Positions 18,686 to 28,081 of a stretch of 64,000 nt of DNA are shown here, piece after piece. The notes below the pieces were generated by a model. The model was given only the letters and a program-made list of their open reading frames with translations. It had not been told where the DNA came from and ran no database searches. The position numbers and the translations under genes are program-made. Within the stretch, counting starts at the first letter, position 1; the number at the start of each line of letters is the position of its first letter. The DNA comes from Paraniabella hibiscisoli (GTDB lineage Bacteria; Bacteroidota; Bacteroidia; Chitinophagales; Chitinophagaceae), in NCBI RefSeq assembly GCF_022512515.1, contig NZ_JAKWBK010000003.1:496001-560000 (forward strand), in the 5' to 3' direction.

Positions 18686-19777
18686 ATGAGCAACTTTAAC
18701 CCCAAAATACCTTATAACAACTTACCGGATCTGCCTCCGGCGGCTGATATTGAAACGAAAAAAATACTACGTAAAACAATATCGGCAGGGAGAGCATTAG
18801 CGCAGCTAAACGGAACCCTGCTCAACCTGCCCAATCCTACATTATTTTTGGATACGATTTATCTACAGGAGGCTAAAGCCAGTTCTGAGGTAGAAAATAT
18901 CATTACTACTAATGATGAATTGTATCAATCGCTAGTATCTGAAAAGATAGTAGAAGACGATGCAACGAAAGAAGTATTGAGTTATAAAGAAGCCTTATGG
19001 ATGGGCCTAAAACAATTAAAGGAAAAACCTTTTATTACCACTAATTTATGTATAAAGATTGTGCAATGCATTAAACAAAACAGTGCCTCCATAAGAGTAA
19101 CACCCGGCACTACTTTATCCAACACGAAAGGGAAGGTTGTCTACACTCCACCCAGCGGTGAAAAAATAATTCGCGATAAATTATCAAAGTGGGAAAAGTT
19201 TATTCATGCAGAAAGCAATATCGACCCGCTTATAAAAATGGCTTTAATGCACTATCAATTTGAAGCCATTCACCCTTTTTCCGACGGCAATGGGAGAACC
19301 GGAAGGATCTTGCTACTTCTATACCTGAAAGTTTCCGGTTTACTGAATACACCAGCCATTTATCTTAGCGAGTATATCATTAACAATAAAGCCGCCTACT
19401 ACCGGAGCCTGAAAAGTGTAACAGAAAAAAGCAATTGGGAGAACTTTATTCTTTATATGCTGGATATGATAGAGGTGACTGCCTTAAATGGTTTGGAGCG
19501 CCTCAATAAAATAACAGCAGCTATGGAAAAAATGACTCATGACCTCAAAAAGCAACTTCCCAAAATATATTCCAAAGACCTTGTTGAAGTATTATTTCGC
19601 CTGCCTTATACTAAAAGGCAATACCTGATTGAAGAGCATTTAGGCAACGCCAAGACAGTAGGAAATTATCTGATATCTTTGGAAGAAAAGGGTTTTCTGG
19701 AATCTGTAAAGGTGGGAAAGGAGAAACTATACCTGAACAGGCGCTTATTAAATATACTGGAACATAAAACAAAATAA
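18686..19777 (+). CDS. Fic family AMPylation protein with inhibitory helix and C-terminal wHTH
   Basis: 363 residues from the ATG at 18686; an upstream in-frame extension reads through the operator repeats and is rejected. The Fic core motif HPFSDGNGR is complete at 196-204. The N-terminal part carries SSEVEN at 66-71, matching the inhibitory [S/T]xxxE[G/N] helix of class II Fic proteins. The last 70 residues (LFRLPYTKRQYLIEEHLGN, then LEEKGFLESV) look like a winged helix-turn-helix. It should transfer AMP or another nucleotide group to target proteins, kept off by its own helix. It sits between proB and proA. An IS has inserted exactly at its stop codon without altering the protein. Confidence 0.88.
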   Translation: MSNFNPKIPYNNLPDLPPAADIETKKILRKTISAGRALAQLNGTLLNLPNPTLFLDTIYLQEAKASSEVENIITTNDELYQSLVSEKIVEDDATKEVLSYKEALWMGLKQLKEKPFITTNLCIKIVQCIKQNSASIRVTPGTTLSNTKGKVVYTPPSGEKIIRDKLSKWEKFIHAESNIDPLIKMALMHYQFEAIHPFSDGNGRTGRILLLLYLKVSGLLNTPAIYLSEYIINNKAAYYRSLKSVTEKSNWENFILYMLDMIEVTALNGLERLNKITAAMEKMTHDLKKQLPKIYSKDLVEVLFRLPYTKRQYLIEEHLGNAKTVGNYLISLEEKGFLESVKVGKEKLYLNRRLLNILEHKTK

Positions 19778-19782
19778 TCGCA
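19775..19782. repeat. Left target-site duplication of the IS
   Basis: TAATCGCA, identical to 20777-20784. Its first three bases are the stop codon of the Fic gene. Confidence 0.85.
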
Positions 19783-20776
19783 TAGAATTAGGCATTTTGA
19801 ACGCACGGATTGAATAGGTTTTGTTTTATACTAATATTGTTAGTATATTTAAGCTAAATAAATTAGCCATGTTTAAAGGATTAAGTATACTTGAGTTCAA
19901 CAAGCAGTTTAAAAACAATGATGATTGTTTCTCGTATCTGGTAAAACAAAAATGGCCTGAAGGGTTTAAATGTAGTAGGTGCGGATTTGAGCAGCATGTA
20001 AAAGGACGTACCTGGCATCATCGGCGATGTAAAAATTGTAAATACGATGAGAACGTTTTGGCCAATACTGTATTTCATGGTACTAAAATGCCGTTGTTAA
20101 AAGCCTTTCATATGTTATACAGGCTTACGGCTAAAAAGAAAGGGATGTCAACGATAGAGCTAGGCTATGAAGTGGGAGTACAACAGAAGACGGCCTGGCT
20201 GTTTAAAAGAAAAGTTCAGCAGATGATGAAAGAAGACCAGAAAGACAAAATAGGGGGTAATGCAGAGGCAGACGAGTTTTTGCAGGGTGGCTACAAAAGC
20301 GGCAAGGGTGGCCGTAGCCTTGAAAACAAAGAAGCTGTTTTGATAGTTTGTGAGAAATTGGGAGATGACAGAACCGGGAAAATAGGGTTGCGTCATATCG
20401 ATAATTTTGAGGCAGCTACCCTACAATGCCATTTGTTAGAAATGACAAAACCGGATGTTTGTCTGACAACAGATTCGTTTAAATCTTATGAACCGCTACA
20501 AAGTGAAATGAATATCGAAATGGTAAAATCAGAAAAGGGTTCCGCAATGAAGGAGCTTCATAAGCAAATTATGCTATTCAAAAATTGGTTAAGAGGTATA
20601 CATCACAAATGTTCAAAGGAGCACCTGCACGCATACCTGAAAGAATATACTTATCGTTTTAACAACAGGAATAAAAGAAACTACATTTTTCATGAACTTA
20701 TTGGTAGAATGATGAACAACATTCCTCACCCATATCAATATTTAATAAGTAAATGCGGCTGTAATGCCTAATTCTA
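19783..20776 (+). mobile_element. IS1595-family insertion sequence, 994 bp
   Basis: The ends carry a perfect 14-bp inverted repeat, TAGAATTAGGCATT on the left (19783-19796) and AATGCCTAATTCTA on the right (20763-20776), flanked by 8-bp direct duplications TAATCGCA, the size expected for IS1595 elements. One transposase gene fills it. Intact ends, intact transposase and perfect duplications suggest a recent insertion. Removing it with one duplication leaves the Fic stop about 50 bp before proA. Confidence 0.9.
19869..20771 (+). CDS. IS1595-family transposase
   Basis: 300 intact residues from MFKGLSILEFNKQF. An N-terminal zinc ribbon (CSRCG, later CKNC) is followed by an ISXO2-like DDE domain: EADEF, TTDSFKSY, and HHKCSKEHLHAYLKEYTYRF near the end, where the family has its last catalytic residues. 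The start at 19869 is chosen over an upstream alternative because family members begin near it. The stop codon lies within the right inverted repeat. Catalyses cut-and-paste movement of this element. Confidence 0.9.
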   Translation: MFKGLSILEFNKQFKNNDDCFSYLVKQKWPEGFKCSRCGFEQHVKGRTWHHRRCKNCKYDENVLANTVFHGTKMPLLKAFHMLYRLTAKKKGMSTIELGYEVGVQQKTAWLFKRKVQQMMKEDQKDKIGGNAEADEFLQGGYKSGKGGRSLENKEAVLIVCEKLGDDRTGKIGLRHIDNFEAATLQCHLLEMTKPDVCLTTDSFKSYEPLQSEMNIEMVKSEKGSAMKELHKQIMLFKNWLRGIHHKCSKEHLHAYLKEYTYRFNNRNKRNYIFHELIGRMMNNIPHPYQYLISKCGCNA

Positions 20777-20784
20777 TAATCGCA
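20777..20784. repeat. Right target-site duplication of the IS
   Basis: TAATCGCA, the second copy, joining the IS to the original proA upstream region. Confidence 0.85.
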
Positions 20785-20789
20785 AATAC

Positions 20790-20804
20790 TTTTACGAAGT
20801 AAAA
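20790..20804. promoter_or_regulatory. Palindrome upstream of proA, possible fourth operator
   Basis: TTTTAC-GAA-GTAAAA is a perfect 6-bp dyad 20 nt before proA. Its right half ACGAAGTAAAAT resembles the ACGAGnGTAAAAAT units before the Fic gene. Confidence 0.35.
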
Positions 20805-20824
20805 TACGCTCAAGAGCAATCATT

Positions 20825-22062
20825 ATGTCTATACAAACCACTCTCATAAAAACCAATAAGGCAAAAATAGCCTTACAACAATTACCTGAAAAGCAATTAA
20901 AGGGTTTATTGCAGGCCATTGCTGAGGGAATTCTTACCAATGAATCCGCTATTTTAAAAGCCAATAAAAAAGACCTGGCAGCAAAAGACGCCAACGATCC
21001 AAAAAATGATCGCCTGATGCTGAACAGCGAACGGCTTAAAAACATTTCCAACGCTATCAAAAATATCGCGCAGCTGCCTGATCCTACCGGGACCTTACTC
21101 GCTGAGAGAACGCTTCCCAATGGCATCCGGCTTAAAAAAGTGGCTGTATCCCTGGGTGTTGTAGGGGCCATTTACGAAAGCCGTCCCAATGTAACTTACG
21201 ACATTGCCGCCCTTTGTTTACGCAGCCGGAATGCCTGCGTGTTGAAAGGCAGCAGCGATGCCCAACATACCAACAAGGTATCTATCGGTATTATCCAAAA
21301 GGCATTAAAACAATTTGGATTAGATATAAACACAGTGAGCCTGTTACCACCACAACGGGAAGTAGTACAGGAAATGTTTACCGCTACAAAATACCTGGAT
21401 GTATTAATTCCAAGAGGGTCAGAAGGGTTGATCAACTTTGTTCGCCAAAACAGCCTGGTGCGGTTATTGAAACAGGCGCCGGAGTTTGCCACGTATATAT
21501 AGAAAAAACGGCCGATCTAAAAAAGGCAGTAGCAATTGCTGTAAACGCCAAGGTAAGCAGACCTTCTGTATGCAACGCTGCGGATGCGATACTGGTTGAT
21601 AAAGAAATTGCAGCAAGCTTCCTGCAGCTACTGAAACCGGCATTTGAAAAATATGAAGTAGAAATTTTTGCAGATGCAGCATCCTACAAAAATCTAAAAG
21701 GCTATCCATACTTGGTTAAGGCGAAACCGGAAGATTTTGGTAAAGAGTTTTTATCGCTGAAATGTGCCGTAAAAGTTGTTAAAGATATTGATGAGGCCCT
21801 GGATCATATTGCACAATACTCTACCAAACATTCCGAAGCTATTGTATCTAAAAATAAAAAGGCTTGTGACCGTTTTGTTACCGAAGTAGATGCGGCTGCG
21901 GTTTATACCAATGCCTCTACAAGATTTACTGATGGCGAGGAGTTTGGCCTGGGTGCAGAAATAGGCATCTCTACACAAAAGTTACATGCACGCGGACCAT
22001 TTGCACTGGAAAAACTGGTGACGGAAAAATGGATATTAGAAGGTAATGGACAAGTGAGATAA
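20825..22062 (+). CDS. proA: Glutamate-5-semialdehyde dehydrogenase, one frameshift
   Basis: About 412 residues of the aldehyde dehydrogenase fold. Landmarks are GAIYESRPNVTYD, CVLKGSSDA, LIPRGSEGLINFV, and the catalytic Cys in GAGVCHVY; the C-terminus has GLGAEIGISTQKLHARGP. It reduces glutamyl-5-phosphate to the semialdehyde in proline synthesis. A missing C near 21462 (GTGCGG, expected GTGCCGG) switches frame just before the active-site Cys; both parts are otherwise intact. Separated from proB by Fic and an IS; a hairpin terminator follows. Confidence 0.93.
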
Positions 22063-22085
22063 ATTATAAAATGTCGTATAAACAA

Positions 22086-22115
22086 AAAATCTGGTAAAAT
22101 AATTTACCAGATTTT
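22086..22115 (+). terminator. proA terminator
   Basis: AAAATCTGGTAAA (22086-22098) pairs perfectly with TTTACCAGATTTT (22103-22115) over a 4-nt loop. Symmetric, so it can also stop transcripts from the tRNA-Thr on the other strand. Confidence 0.85.
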
Positions 22116-22121
22116 CTTATG

Positions 22122-22193
22122 AGCCGAAGAAGGAGTCGAACCCGCGACCTGCTGATTACAAATCAGCTGCTCTACCAACTGAGCTACTTCGGC
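22122..22193 (-). tRNA. tRNA-Thr(TGT), copy 1
   Basis: Acceptor GCCGAAG/CTTCGGC, D arm GCTC/GAGC, anticodon stem GCTGA/TCAGC with loop TTTGTAA giving TGT. The 3' side of the T stem is one base short (CCTT). Identical over its full length to the copy at 43024-43095. Confidence 0.92.
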
Positions 22194-22427
22194 CTGCTGC
22201 GAAAAGACCATGGCTTTTTCGAACGGGCCGCGAAAGTAGCTCAAAAAGTTCTATAATGCTTTTCTATCCATTATTTTTTCTCTACAAAACCGGGCAGTCT
22301 GCATATTTTCAAAACGCCACCCCTCAAAACAGCCCTTACAATTCACATACTATACAGATATCTGCCCACACCAACGGGTATTGCTAAATAATCATTAATT
22401 TAGCCGCCTCATATAAAAGCATTGATT

Positions 22428-23399
22428 ATGCCCCAAAATGCAAACAGGCAGTTTCTTGATTTTGAAAAGCCAATAAAAGATTTGTTGGATGAAATTGAAT
22501 TAACTACTGAGCGAGAAAAGAAAACAGATATTGACTTAGGCGGCCAGATAGAGCAGCTCCAGAATAAAGTAGGTGAAACGCGTAAGACCATTACCCATAA
22601 TCTTACGGATTGGCAGCGCGTGCAACTAAGCCGGCACCCGGACAGACCTTATACACACAAGTATATAGAGCTGATGACGGAAAATTATACGGAATTATAC
22701 GGAGACCGTAATATTAAGGATGATAAAGCTATGGTAGGCGGTTTTGCTTCTTTAGATGGGCAAACAGTAATGATCATAGGTCAGCAAAAAGGTTCTAACA
22801 CCAAAAAACGCCAGTTACGCAATTTTGGTATGGCTAACCCAGAAGGCTATCGTAAAGCTCTGCGCTTAATGAAGCTGGCTGAAAAGTTTAATAAACCCGT
22901 TGTTACGCTGATCGACACACCCGGTGCTTTTCCGGGTTTAGAGGCGGAAGAGCGTGGACAAGGCGAAGCCATTGCCCGTAACATTTATGAAATGATGCGT
23001 CTGAAAGTGCCCGTAATTTGCGTTATTATCGGCGAAGGAGCAAGCGGCGGTGCGTTAGGCATTGGCGTAGGAGACAGAGTATATATGATGGAAAATACCT
23101 GGTATACGGTTATCTCTCCTGAAAACTGCAGCACCATTCTCTGGCGTAGCTGGGACTATAAAATGAAAGCAGCCGAACAATTAAAACTCACATCTACAAA
23201 AATGAAAGAGTTTGGCCTCATAGATGGTATTATACCTGAGCCTGACGGTGGAGCCCATTGGGACTATGAACTGGCTGCTCAAAATTTAAAGAAGCAAATA
23301 CTGGCGGGTATTGCTGAAATAAAAAATATGAAGCCTGAAAAACGTGTTGAGGCCCGTATAGAAAAATTCAGCAAGATGGGCTTCTGGGAAGAAGTGTAA
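22428..23399 (+). CDS. accA: Acetyl-CoA carboxylase carboxyltransferase subunit alpha
   Basis: 323 intact residues from ATG at 22428; an in-frame TTG two codons earlier is not needed. It begins with an acidic helical segment, then the crotonase-like carboxyltransferase core: HPDRPYTHKYIEL, LIDTPGAFPGLEAEERGQ, GEGASGGALGIG, and the C-terminal ILWRSWDYKMKAAE. With AccD it moves the carboxyl group from biotin to acetyl-CoA, the committed step of fatty acid synthesis, in the cytosol. accD is not adjacent. No lesion was found. Confidence 0.95.
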   Translation: MPQNANRQFLDFEKPIKDLLDEIELTTEREKKTDIDLGGQIEQLQNKVGETRKTITHNLTDWQRVQLSRHPDRPYTHKYIELMTENYTELYGDRNIKDDKAMVGGFASLDGQTVMIIGQQKGSNTKKRQLRNFGMANPEGYRKALRLMKLAEKFNKPVVTLIDTPGAFPGLEAEERGQGEAIARNIYEMMRLKVPVICVIIGEGASGGALGIGVGDRVYMMENTWYTVISPENCSTILWRSWDYKMKAAEQLKLTSTKMKEFGLIDGIIPEPDGGAHWDYELAAQNLKKQILAGIAEIKNMKPEKRVEARIEKFSKMGFWEEV

Positions 23400-23596
23400 T
23401 AACAGATAGCAGATGACTGTTGGCAGAATACAGAGTAGCCGTTACAACATTATCGGACTTACTGATATCCTCATCTAAATTGATCATCTGTTAAAGCTGA
23501 ACAACCTACTTCAACTCAGAAATTAACCAATAACAATGTTATGTTAGATAAATGATGTAAACCCTTCATCTGTCAACTATCACCTATCATCTCAAA
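23400..23596. repeat. Inverted heptad-phased repeat pair between accA and dapA
   Basis: Left block 23400-23434: five consecutive 7-bp units TAACAGA, TAGCAGA, TGACTGT, TGGCAGA, ATACAGA. Right block 23569-23596: TCTGTCA, ACTATCA, CCTATCA, TCTCAAA, which is the same kind of unit on the other strand (TGACAGA, TGATAGT). About 130 nt lie between. It starts inside the accA stop context. Confidence 0.65.
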
Positions 23597-23608
23597 TTTC
23601 CGACTAAA

Positions 23609-24493
23609 ATGTCTTTACAACAAAAACTTACCGGTACCGGTATTGCAATAGTAACACCTTTTACATCCAATGGCGATTTTGATTGGGCCACCCTGGAAAA
23701 CCTGATCAATTTCTGGATTGACAATAAAATAGAATACCTGGTTGTAGCAGGTACTACGGGCGAAAGTGCTACGCTTACAAGAGAAGAAGAACAAGAGCTT
23801 TTCAATTTTGCAAAAGAGAAAGTAGCAGGCCGTGCAGGGCTCGTGGCAGGTATTGGAGGCAATGATACCCGCGAGGTAGTACATGCCTTTCAAACAATGC
23901 AGTTAGATGGCTATGATGCTATACTCTCAGTAGCGCCCTATTATAATAAACCCGGACAAGAAGGCCTGTACCAGCATTACAAAACTATTGACACGGTAGC
24001 TCCATTGCCGATCATCATGTACAATGTACCAGGACGTACCGGACAAAGTATTAGTGCCGAGACAACAGTACGTATAGCTAAGGATTGTAAAAATATCATT
24101 GCTACAAAAGAAGCTTCAGGCAGTTTTGATCAGTTCAATTATATAATGAAGCATAAACCCGCTGAGTTCATGCTGATCAGCGGAGATGATCCGATTGCAT
24201 TTCCAATGATTGCTCTGGGAGCGAGAGGGGTTATATCGGTAGTAGCTAATGCCTATCCAAAAGAGTTTGGAGACATGATACGTCTTTGCCTTGAGGGAAA
24301 ATTTGCAGAGGCATTGCCATTGCACCTTAAATTCACTGATATCATCACCTCTTTATTTGCTGAGGGTAGTCCTGCCGGTGTAAAGCAGTACCTACAGGAG
24401 ATGGGACTGTGCACTATTAACGCACGCCTCCCGGTAGTACCGGTAAGTGATGCTCATGCAGCAAAAATAAAATCGCTGATGGCCACCGTTTAA
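23609..24493 (+). CDS. dapA: 4-hydroxy-tetrahydrodipicolinate synthase
   Basis: 294 intact residues, a TIM barrel of the DapA/NAL family. Landmarks are TGIAIVTPF at the start, VAGTTGESATLTREEE, MYNVPGRTG with the catalytic Tyr, and IATKEASG with the Schiff-base Lys. It condenses pyruvate and aspartate semialdehyde in the lysine and diaminopimelate pathway, so it feeds peptidoglycan. The length is normal. It stands alone behind a repeat-bearing spacer and is followed by a hairpin terminator. Confidence 0.95.
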   Translation: MSLQQKLTGTGIAIVTPFTSNGDFDWATLENLINFWIDNKIEYLVVAGTTGESATLTREEEQELFNFAKEKVAGRAGLVAGIGGNDTREVVHAFQTMQLDGYDAILSVAPYYNKPGQEGLYQHYKTIDTVAPLPIIMYNVPGRTGQSISAETTVRIAKDCKNIIATKEASGSFDQFNYIMKHKPAEFMLISGDDPIAFPMIALGARGVISVVANAYPKEFGDMIRLCLEGKFAEALPLHLKFTDIITSLFAEGSPAGVKQYLQEMGLCTINARLPVVPVSDAHAAKIKSLMATV

Positions 24494-24517
24494 CCCATTA
24501 TAATTTTTATAGACTTA

Positions 24518-24548
24518 GGGCGATTACCAATAGTAGTCGCCCATTTTT
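24518..24548 (+). terminator. dapA terminator
   Basis: GGGCGA (24518-24523) pairs with TCGCCC (24537-24542), followed by ATTTTTAT. Confidence 0.75.
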
Positions 24549-24555
24549 ATGAGCA

Positions 24556-25008
24556 TTATTCGGTCTTTTTAAAGTGTTGCTTTGCCATAAAAGCGATTGG
24601 TAAACCAACACATATCCACAATATGACAATAGCAACAAGGGCACTATTCAATTCAACAGGAGCTGCCGTTATTTTACTTAAACGAATAACCACCTGCGTC
24701 GTAACTACCCAGGCAACAAGTGCAATCAAAAATGCACTTAAAAGAACACTTCTACGAAGAAGTGCTACCCTTGTAAAAAGCCAGAAATACGTTACAGCAC
24801 AAGCGAACACGATCAAAAAATGAAATACTAATCCCAATGTTGGATAGATGACGCCGCCGGAGAATGCCGGTTTACCAAACAGTCCGCTGGCGATGTATCT
24901 TAAAACAATATCCGGCGGAGTCTTGCGTACCATATATGCCTGGCTAAACGCGGCCATAATATCCAGCATGCCAGAAATAAGCGTTACCTTAAATATTTCC
25001 TTCTTCAT
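24556..25008 (-). CDS. Four-helix membrane protein of unknown function
   Basis: 150 intact residues with four hydrophobic segments: near residues 8-25 (ISGMLDIMAAF), 58-80 (LVFHFLIVFACAVTYFWLF), 87-107 and 120-142. The conserved-looking stretch YIASGLFGKPAFSGG lies between helices 1 and 2. Small membrane proteins of this layout are common in Bacteroidota but I cannot name a characterised family. It is convergent with dapA and divergent from the CHAT gene. Confidence 0.6.
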   Translation of the reverse strand: MKKEIFKVTLISGMLDIMAAFSQAYMVRKTPPDIVLRYIASGLFGKPAFSGGVIYPTLGLVFHFLIVFACAVTYFWLFTRVALLRRSVLLSAFLIALVAWVVTTQVVIRLSKITAAPVELNSALVAIVILWICVGLPIAFMAKQHFKKTE

Positions 25009-25150
25009 ATAGCAATTTTAAAAGTATCCTGGAGCTTTTGGTTTTAAGAAGTTAACGGTTACTTCTTCAAGGTAAGATAATTATTTACGATTGGGCCGCA
25101 TGCGAAATACCATTTTTTTGTTTATTTTAGAAGAGCTAAATTTTTAGATT

Positions 25151-27569
25151 ATGAAAGCCCCTGACCTCAATTCGAGTGAATTGCTGGAAAAGCTAAATCA
25201 AAACGATTATGTTGCTGTAGTTAGTTTCTTTAACAAATACCCCAACCCGGCTCTAACCAATGCACTGTTATTCCTGGAGGCAAAACAACCTATATATAAC
25301 CTGGCTGCCCTGGATTGTATGGCTACTTCGTTTGCGCATACCGGTCATGTAGCAAAAGGGCTATTATTTGCCGACGTTGCTGTATCGTTGGGTGTTCAGC
25401 TATGGCAGCAGGGAGGCGCTGCTCCGATAGATGAATTGAGCTATTACCTGGGTAATAATTCTTACTTATTAATGAAGCTATGGTTCGACAAAGGTGCTTA
25501 CTCAAAAGCTATTTCCTGCTACAGGCAATGGGCAGACATGAATTTACCTGGCTGGATGAATACACCTTTTATGAGCACTCATTTACAGGCGGCAGAGAAC
25601 TACCTGGAACATCATGAAATTGAGGAGGCTAATATGATTGTGAATTCGTTAGACCCGCAATTAATCCCTCCATCAAGCATTGTTCTTTATGACAGGCTGC
25701 GCAATAAGATACACCTATTTACCACTGCTACAAGTGTGACCAACGAAGAAGTACAGGCATACAAAAAAGTCAAACCATTACCGACCTGGAAACCATGCTT
25801 GCTGCGTTAAAGGAAGTAGAAAAAGGGAATAATGCCTGGGACCTCTCTCCTGTTGAAGAATTGCTTAAAATGTATCAATCGGGAGTTCCTGTTGATGATG
25901 ATAAAGTACTGGGGCTTTCGAACCAGCTATCTGCATCGCTGCTAAACATACAGGCATCAATGGGAGGTGATATTGATGCTACGTCACTGATGTCGAAAAG
26001 ACATCAATTGGGAGTAGTTATGGAAGAGATAGAGAATAACGACGAAAGTGATGCCAAGTATATACGTTTGGTAGAAGAACTTCAGCATTTACAGCAATGG
26101 TTTGAAAACGAAGGACATTTTGGTGACAGCTCCTTCATTTGTTGGCCAATCTATATCTGTTTAAACCGGCTCGAAAAATTTAAAGAAGCCGCAGACGCAT
26201 TGGACAGGCTTTACTTTTACCTGGAAGAACAGAGAGCCGCCATTACCGATTCCCATAAACGGGCAGGTATTTTTTCGCAGTATCCTCATCTGTTCGGAGC
26301 AATGGCTTATACTAATTATCAAAGTAGCAACGCCTCTCGCTTGTTTAACCGGATAGAAGCCTCAAAAGCAAGAAGTCTTACGGACAAAGCACTGCAATCA
26401 GGCAACCTGACCTCGGAGTTTTATATAAAAGGCAATATAGAAGCTTATCTATCTCCTGTACTGGCACAAAACAAGGCACATTATCTAAGCCTTTTTTGCG
26501 ATGATGACAGAACCTATAGCGTGCTGCTTACTAAACAGGGTCGTTTTTTGCTACTGCTAAAGGGCCTTCCAGCGATACGCTTCAATCCTGGTTAAAAAAG
26601 ATTATCCTAATCCGGATAATTGGAGAAGGGCATCGGCAGGACTTTTTGCTAAACAAAAACGATTAACCTGCCACTGGAATTGGGTATCTTGCTAGCTCCT
26701 TTAGTGCTGGCTATGGAAGAAGGCTATCTTAAAGAGGGCGAGCATATTGTTTTTTCACCAGACGGCATCTTAAATCTTTTTTCACTTCAATATGCACTGC
26801 TTCCTGACGGCAGACCCTTGATTGAAGCATTTAGCGTATCCAAGATCCATAGTGGATTTCAACTCTATCAATTATTAGAACAGCCACCTATTCTGTATTC
26901 CAATATCCGAACAGTTTCATGCAGTGCTATCCAGGATGACAAGGACAAGTGTGCCGCATTTAATGAAACCAATATATGGCTGAACGATACACAATCTGGT
27001 GTTTCCACCCACGCTGATATTGAAACGCTCTCATCCTTCTGGCAGCCTGAAACATTACATCACCTGGCAACACACGGCGTTTTCCCGATAGATGAGTTGT
27101 TTCAAAATATTCAACTACAAAATCCTTATTTCCACAGCGGACTTCTACTGAAATCCAATAATCAATGGCCTTCATTACAGGCCAATGCCAATTATTATGG
27201 ATCACCTCATTTGTTGAGTCCGCAAAAGCTGATAGAAGACGATTGCCATTTGCGCCAATCACATATAAGTATGCAAGCATGCGTAAGCGGCAGATCAAAA
27301 GACGGGTATGGAGGCGATGCACTCGGCATGGAATGGGCTTTTTTCAAAAAGGAGTATCCAGCATCATTAGCGCTAACTGGAACCTGGATGTGAATTGGGG
27401 AAATAAAATATTCAGAATATTCTACGAACAATGGCTGATTCATAAAAAGACCCGGGCACAGGCTTTGCAACAGGCACTATTGCAGGTTAAAAAAGAGGTT
27501 GATGCTTCGTTACCCAAGCCTCCTGAATACTATTGGGCCGGACTATCATTAATAGGAGATTTCAGATAA
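25151..27569 (+). CDS. TPR-CHAT caspase-like protease, three or more frameshifts
   Basis: One gene of about 800 residues broken near 25785, 26580 and 27355. The N-terminal two thirds are helical, repeat-like (TPR-type), including AAENYLEHHEIEEANMIV and LEKFKEAADALDRLYFYLEE. The last third is a CHAT domain: VFSPDGILNLFSLQYALLP, then the catalytic His in HHLATHGVF and Cys in MQACVSGR, GGDALGMEWAFF, and after the last break ISANWNLDVN and YYWAGLSLIGDF. CHAT proteases are clan CD peptidases that cut partner proteins in conflict and cell-death systems. No signal peptide. It is followed after 29 nt by a small membrane protein, a plausible target. Confidence 0.85.
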
Positions 27570-27598
27570 ATACATTTAATTTTAAACAAACACTTATT

Positions 27599-28048
27599 AT
27601 GACTACACTGGAGAAAGTTCAGCAACTGGACGATTTTAAAGCCCTCAGACTATTCAAGCATATTGAAACTTCGCTGCCGCAGCAATTGAATATCGATAGT
27701 GATGAACTAATCGCTCAACTGCCGGATGATATAAAGCAAATGCCGGAAGTGCAGCAGTTAACTACCGCATCAGAAGAAGTATATGAAGAAAACCTGGATA
27801 CTGCCACGGCTATTAAAGTAGCAAGAGAAAGCCTGGAAATTATGGCATCTAACCCCGATACGCACGAGTATCTGGAACATGAACTTGATACCTGGAAGGA
27901 TGATGAAATGGTAGCAGGTACAATACTGGCTCTTGGCGGTGCCTTGTCGGCGGTGATGTTGTTATCTACTGTGAAAGTGGGTTATACCAAGGCAAAGGGC
28001 TGGGAGTTTAGCATCGGCTACAAAAATAAAAACCAGATTGAGCCTTAA
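27599..28048 (+). CDS. Small one-helix membrane protein linked to CHAT protease
   Basis: 149 intact residues from the ATG at 27599. Residues 1-100 are strongly acidic and helical (EKVQQLDDFKALRLFKHIE; SDELIAQLPDDIKQMPE). One Gly/Ala-rich hydrophobic helix follows at about 101-120 (VAGTILALGGALSAVMLL), then a short tail with alternating residues (KVGYTKAKGWEFSIGYKNK) that could form strands. No known family. It sits 29 nt behind the CHAT gene, so they form an operon. Candidate substrate or membrane effector of the protease, by inference from CHAT systems; it could instead be an inhibitor or anchor. Confidence 0.65.
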   Translation: MTTLEKVQQLDDFKALRLFKHIETSLPQQLNIDSDELIAQLPDDIKQMPEVQQLTTASEEVYEENLDTATAIKVARESLEIMASNPDTHEYLEHELDTWKDDEMVAGTILALGGALSAVMLLSTVKVGYTKAKGWEFSIGYKNKNQIEP

Positions 28049-28081
28049 AATTGATTTTTGAATCCCTATTTAAACTATTAC

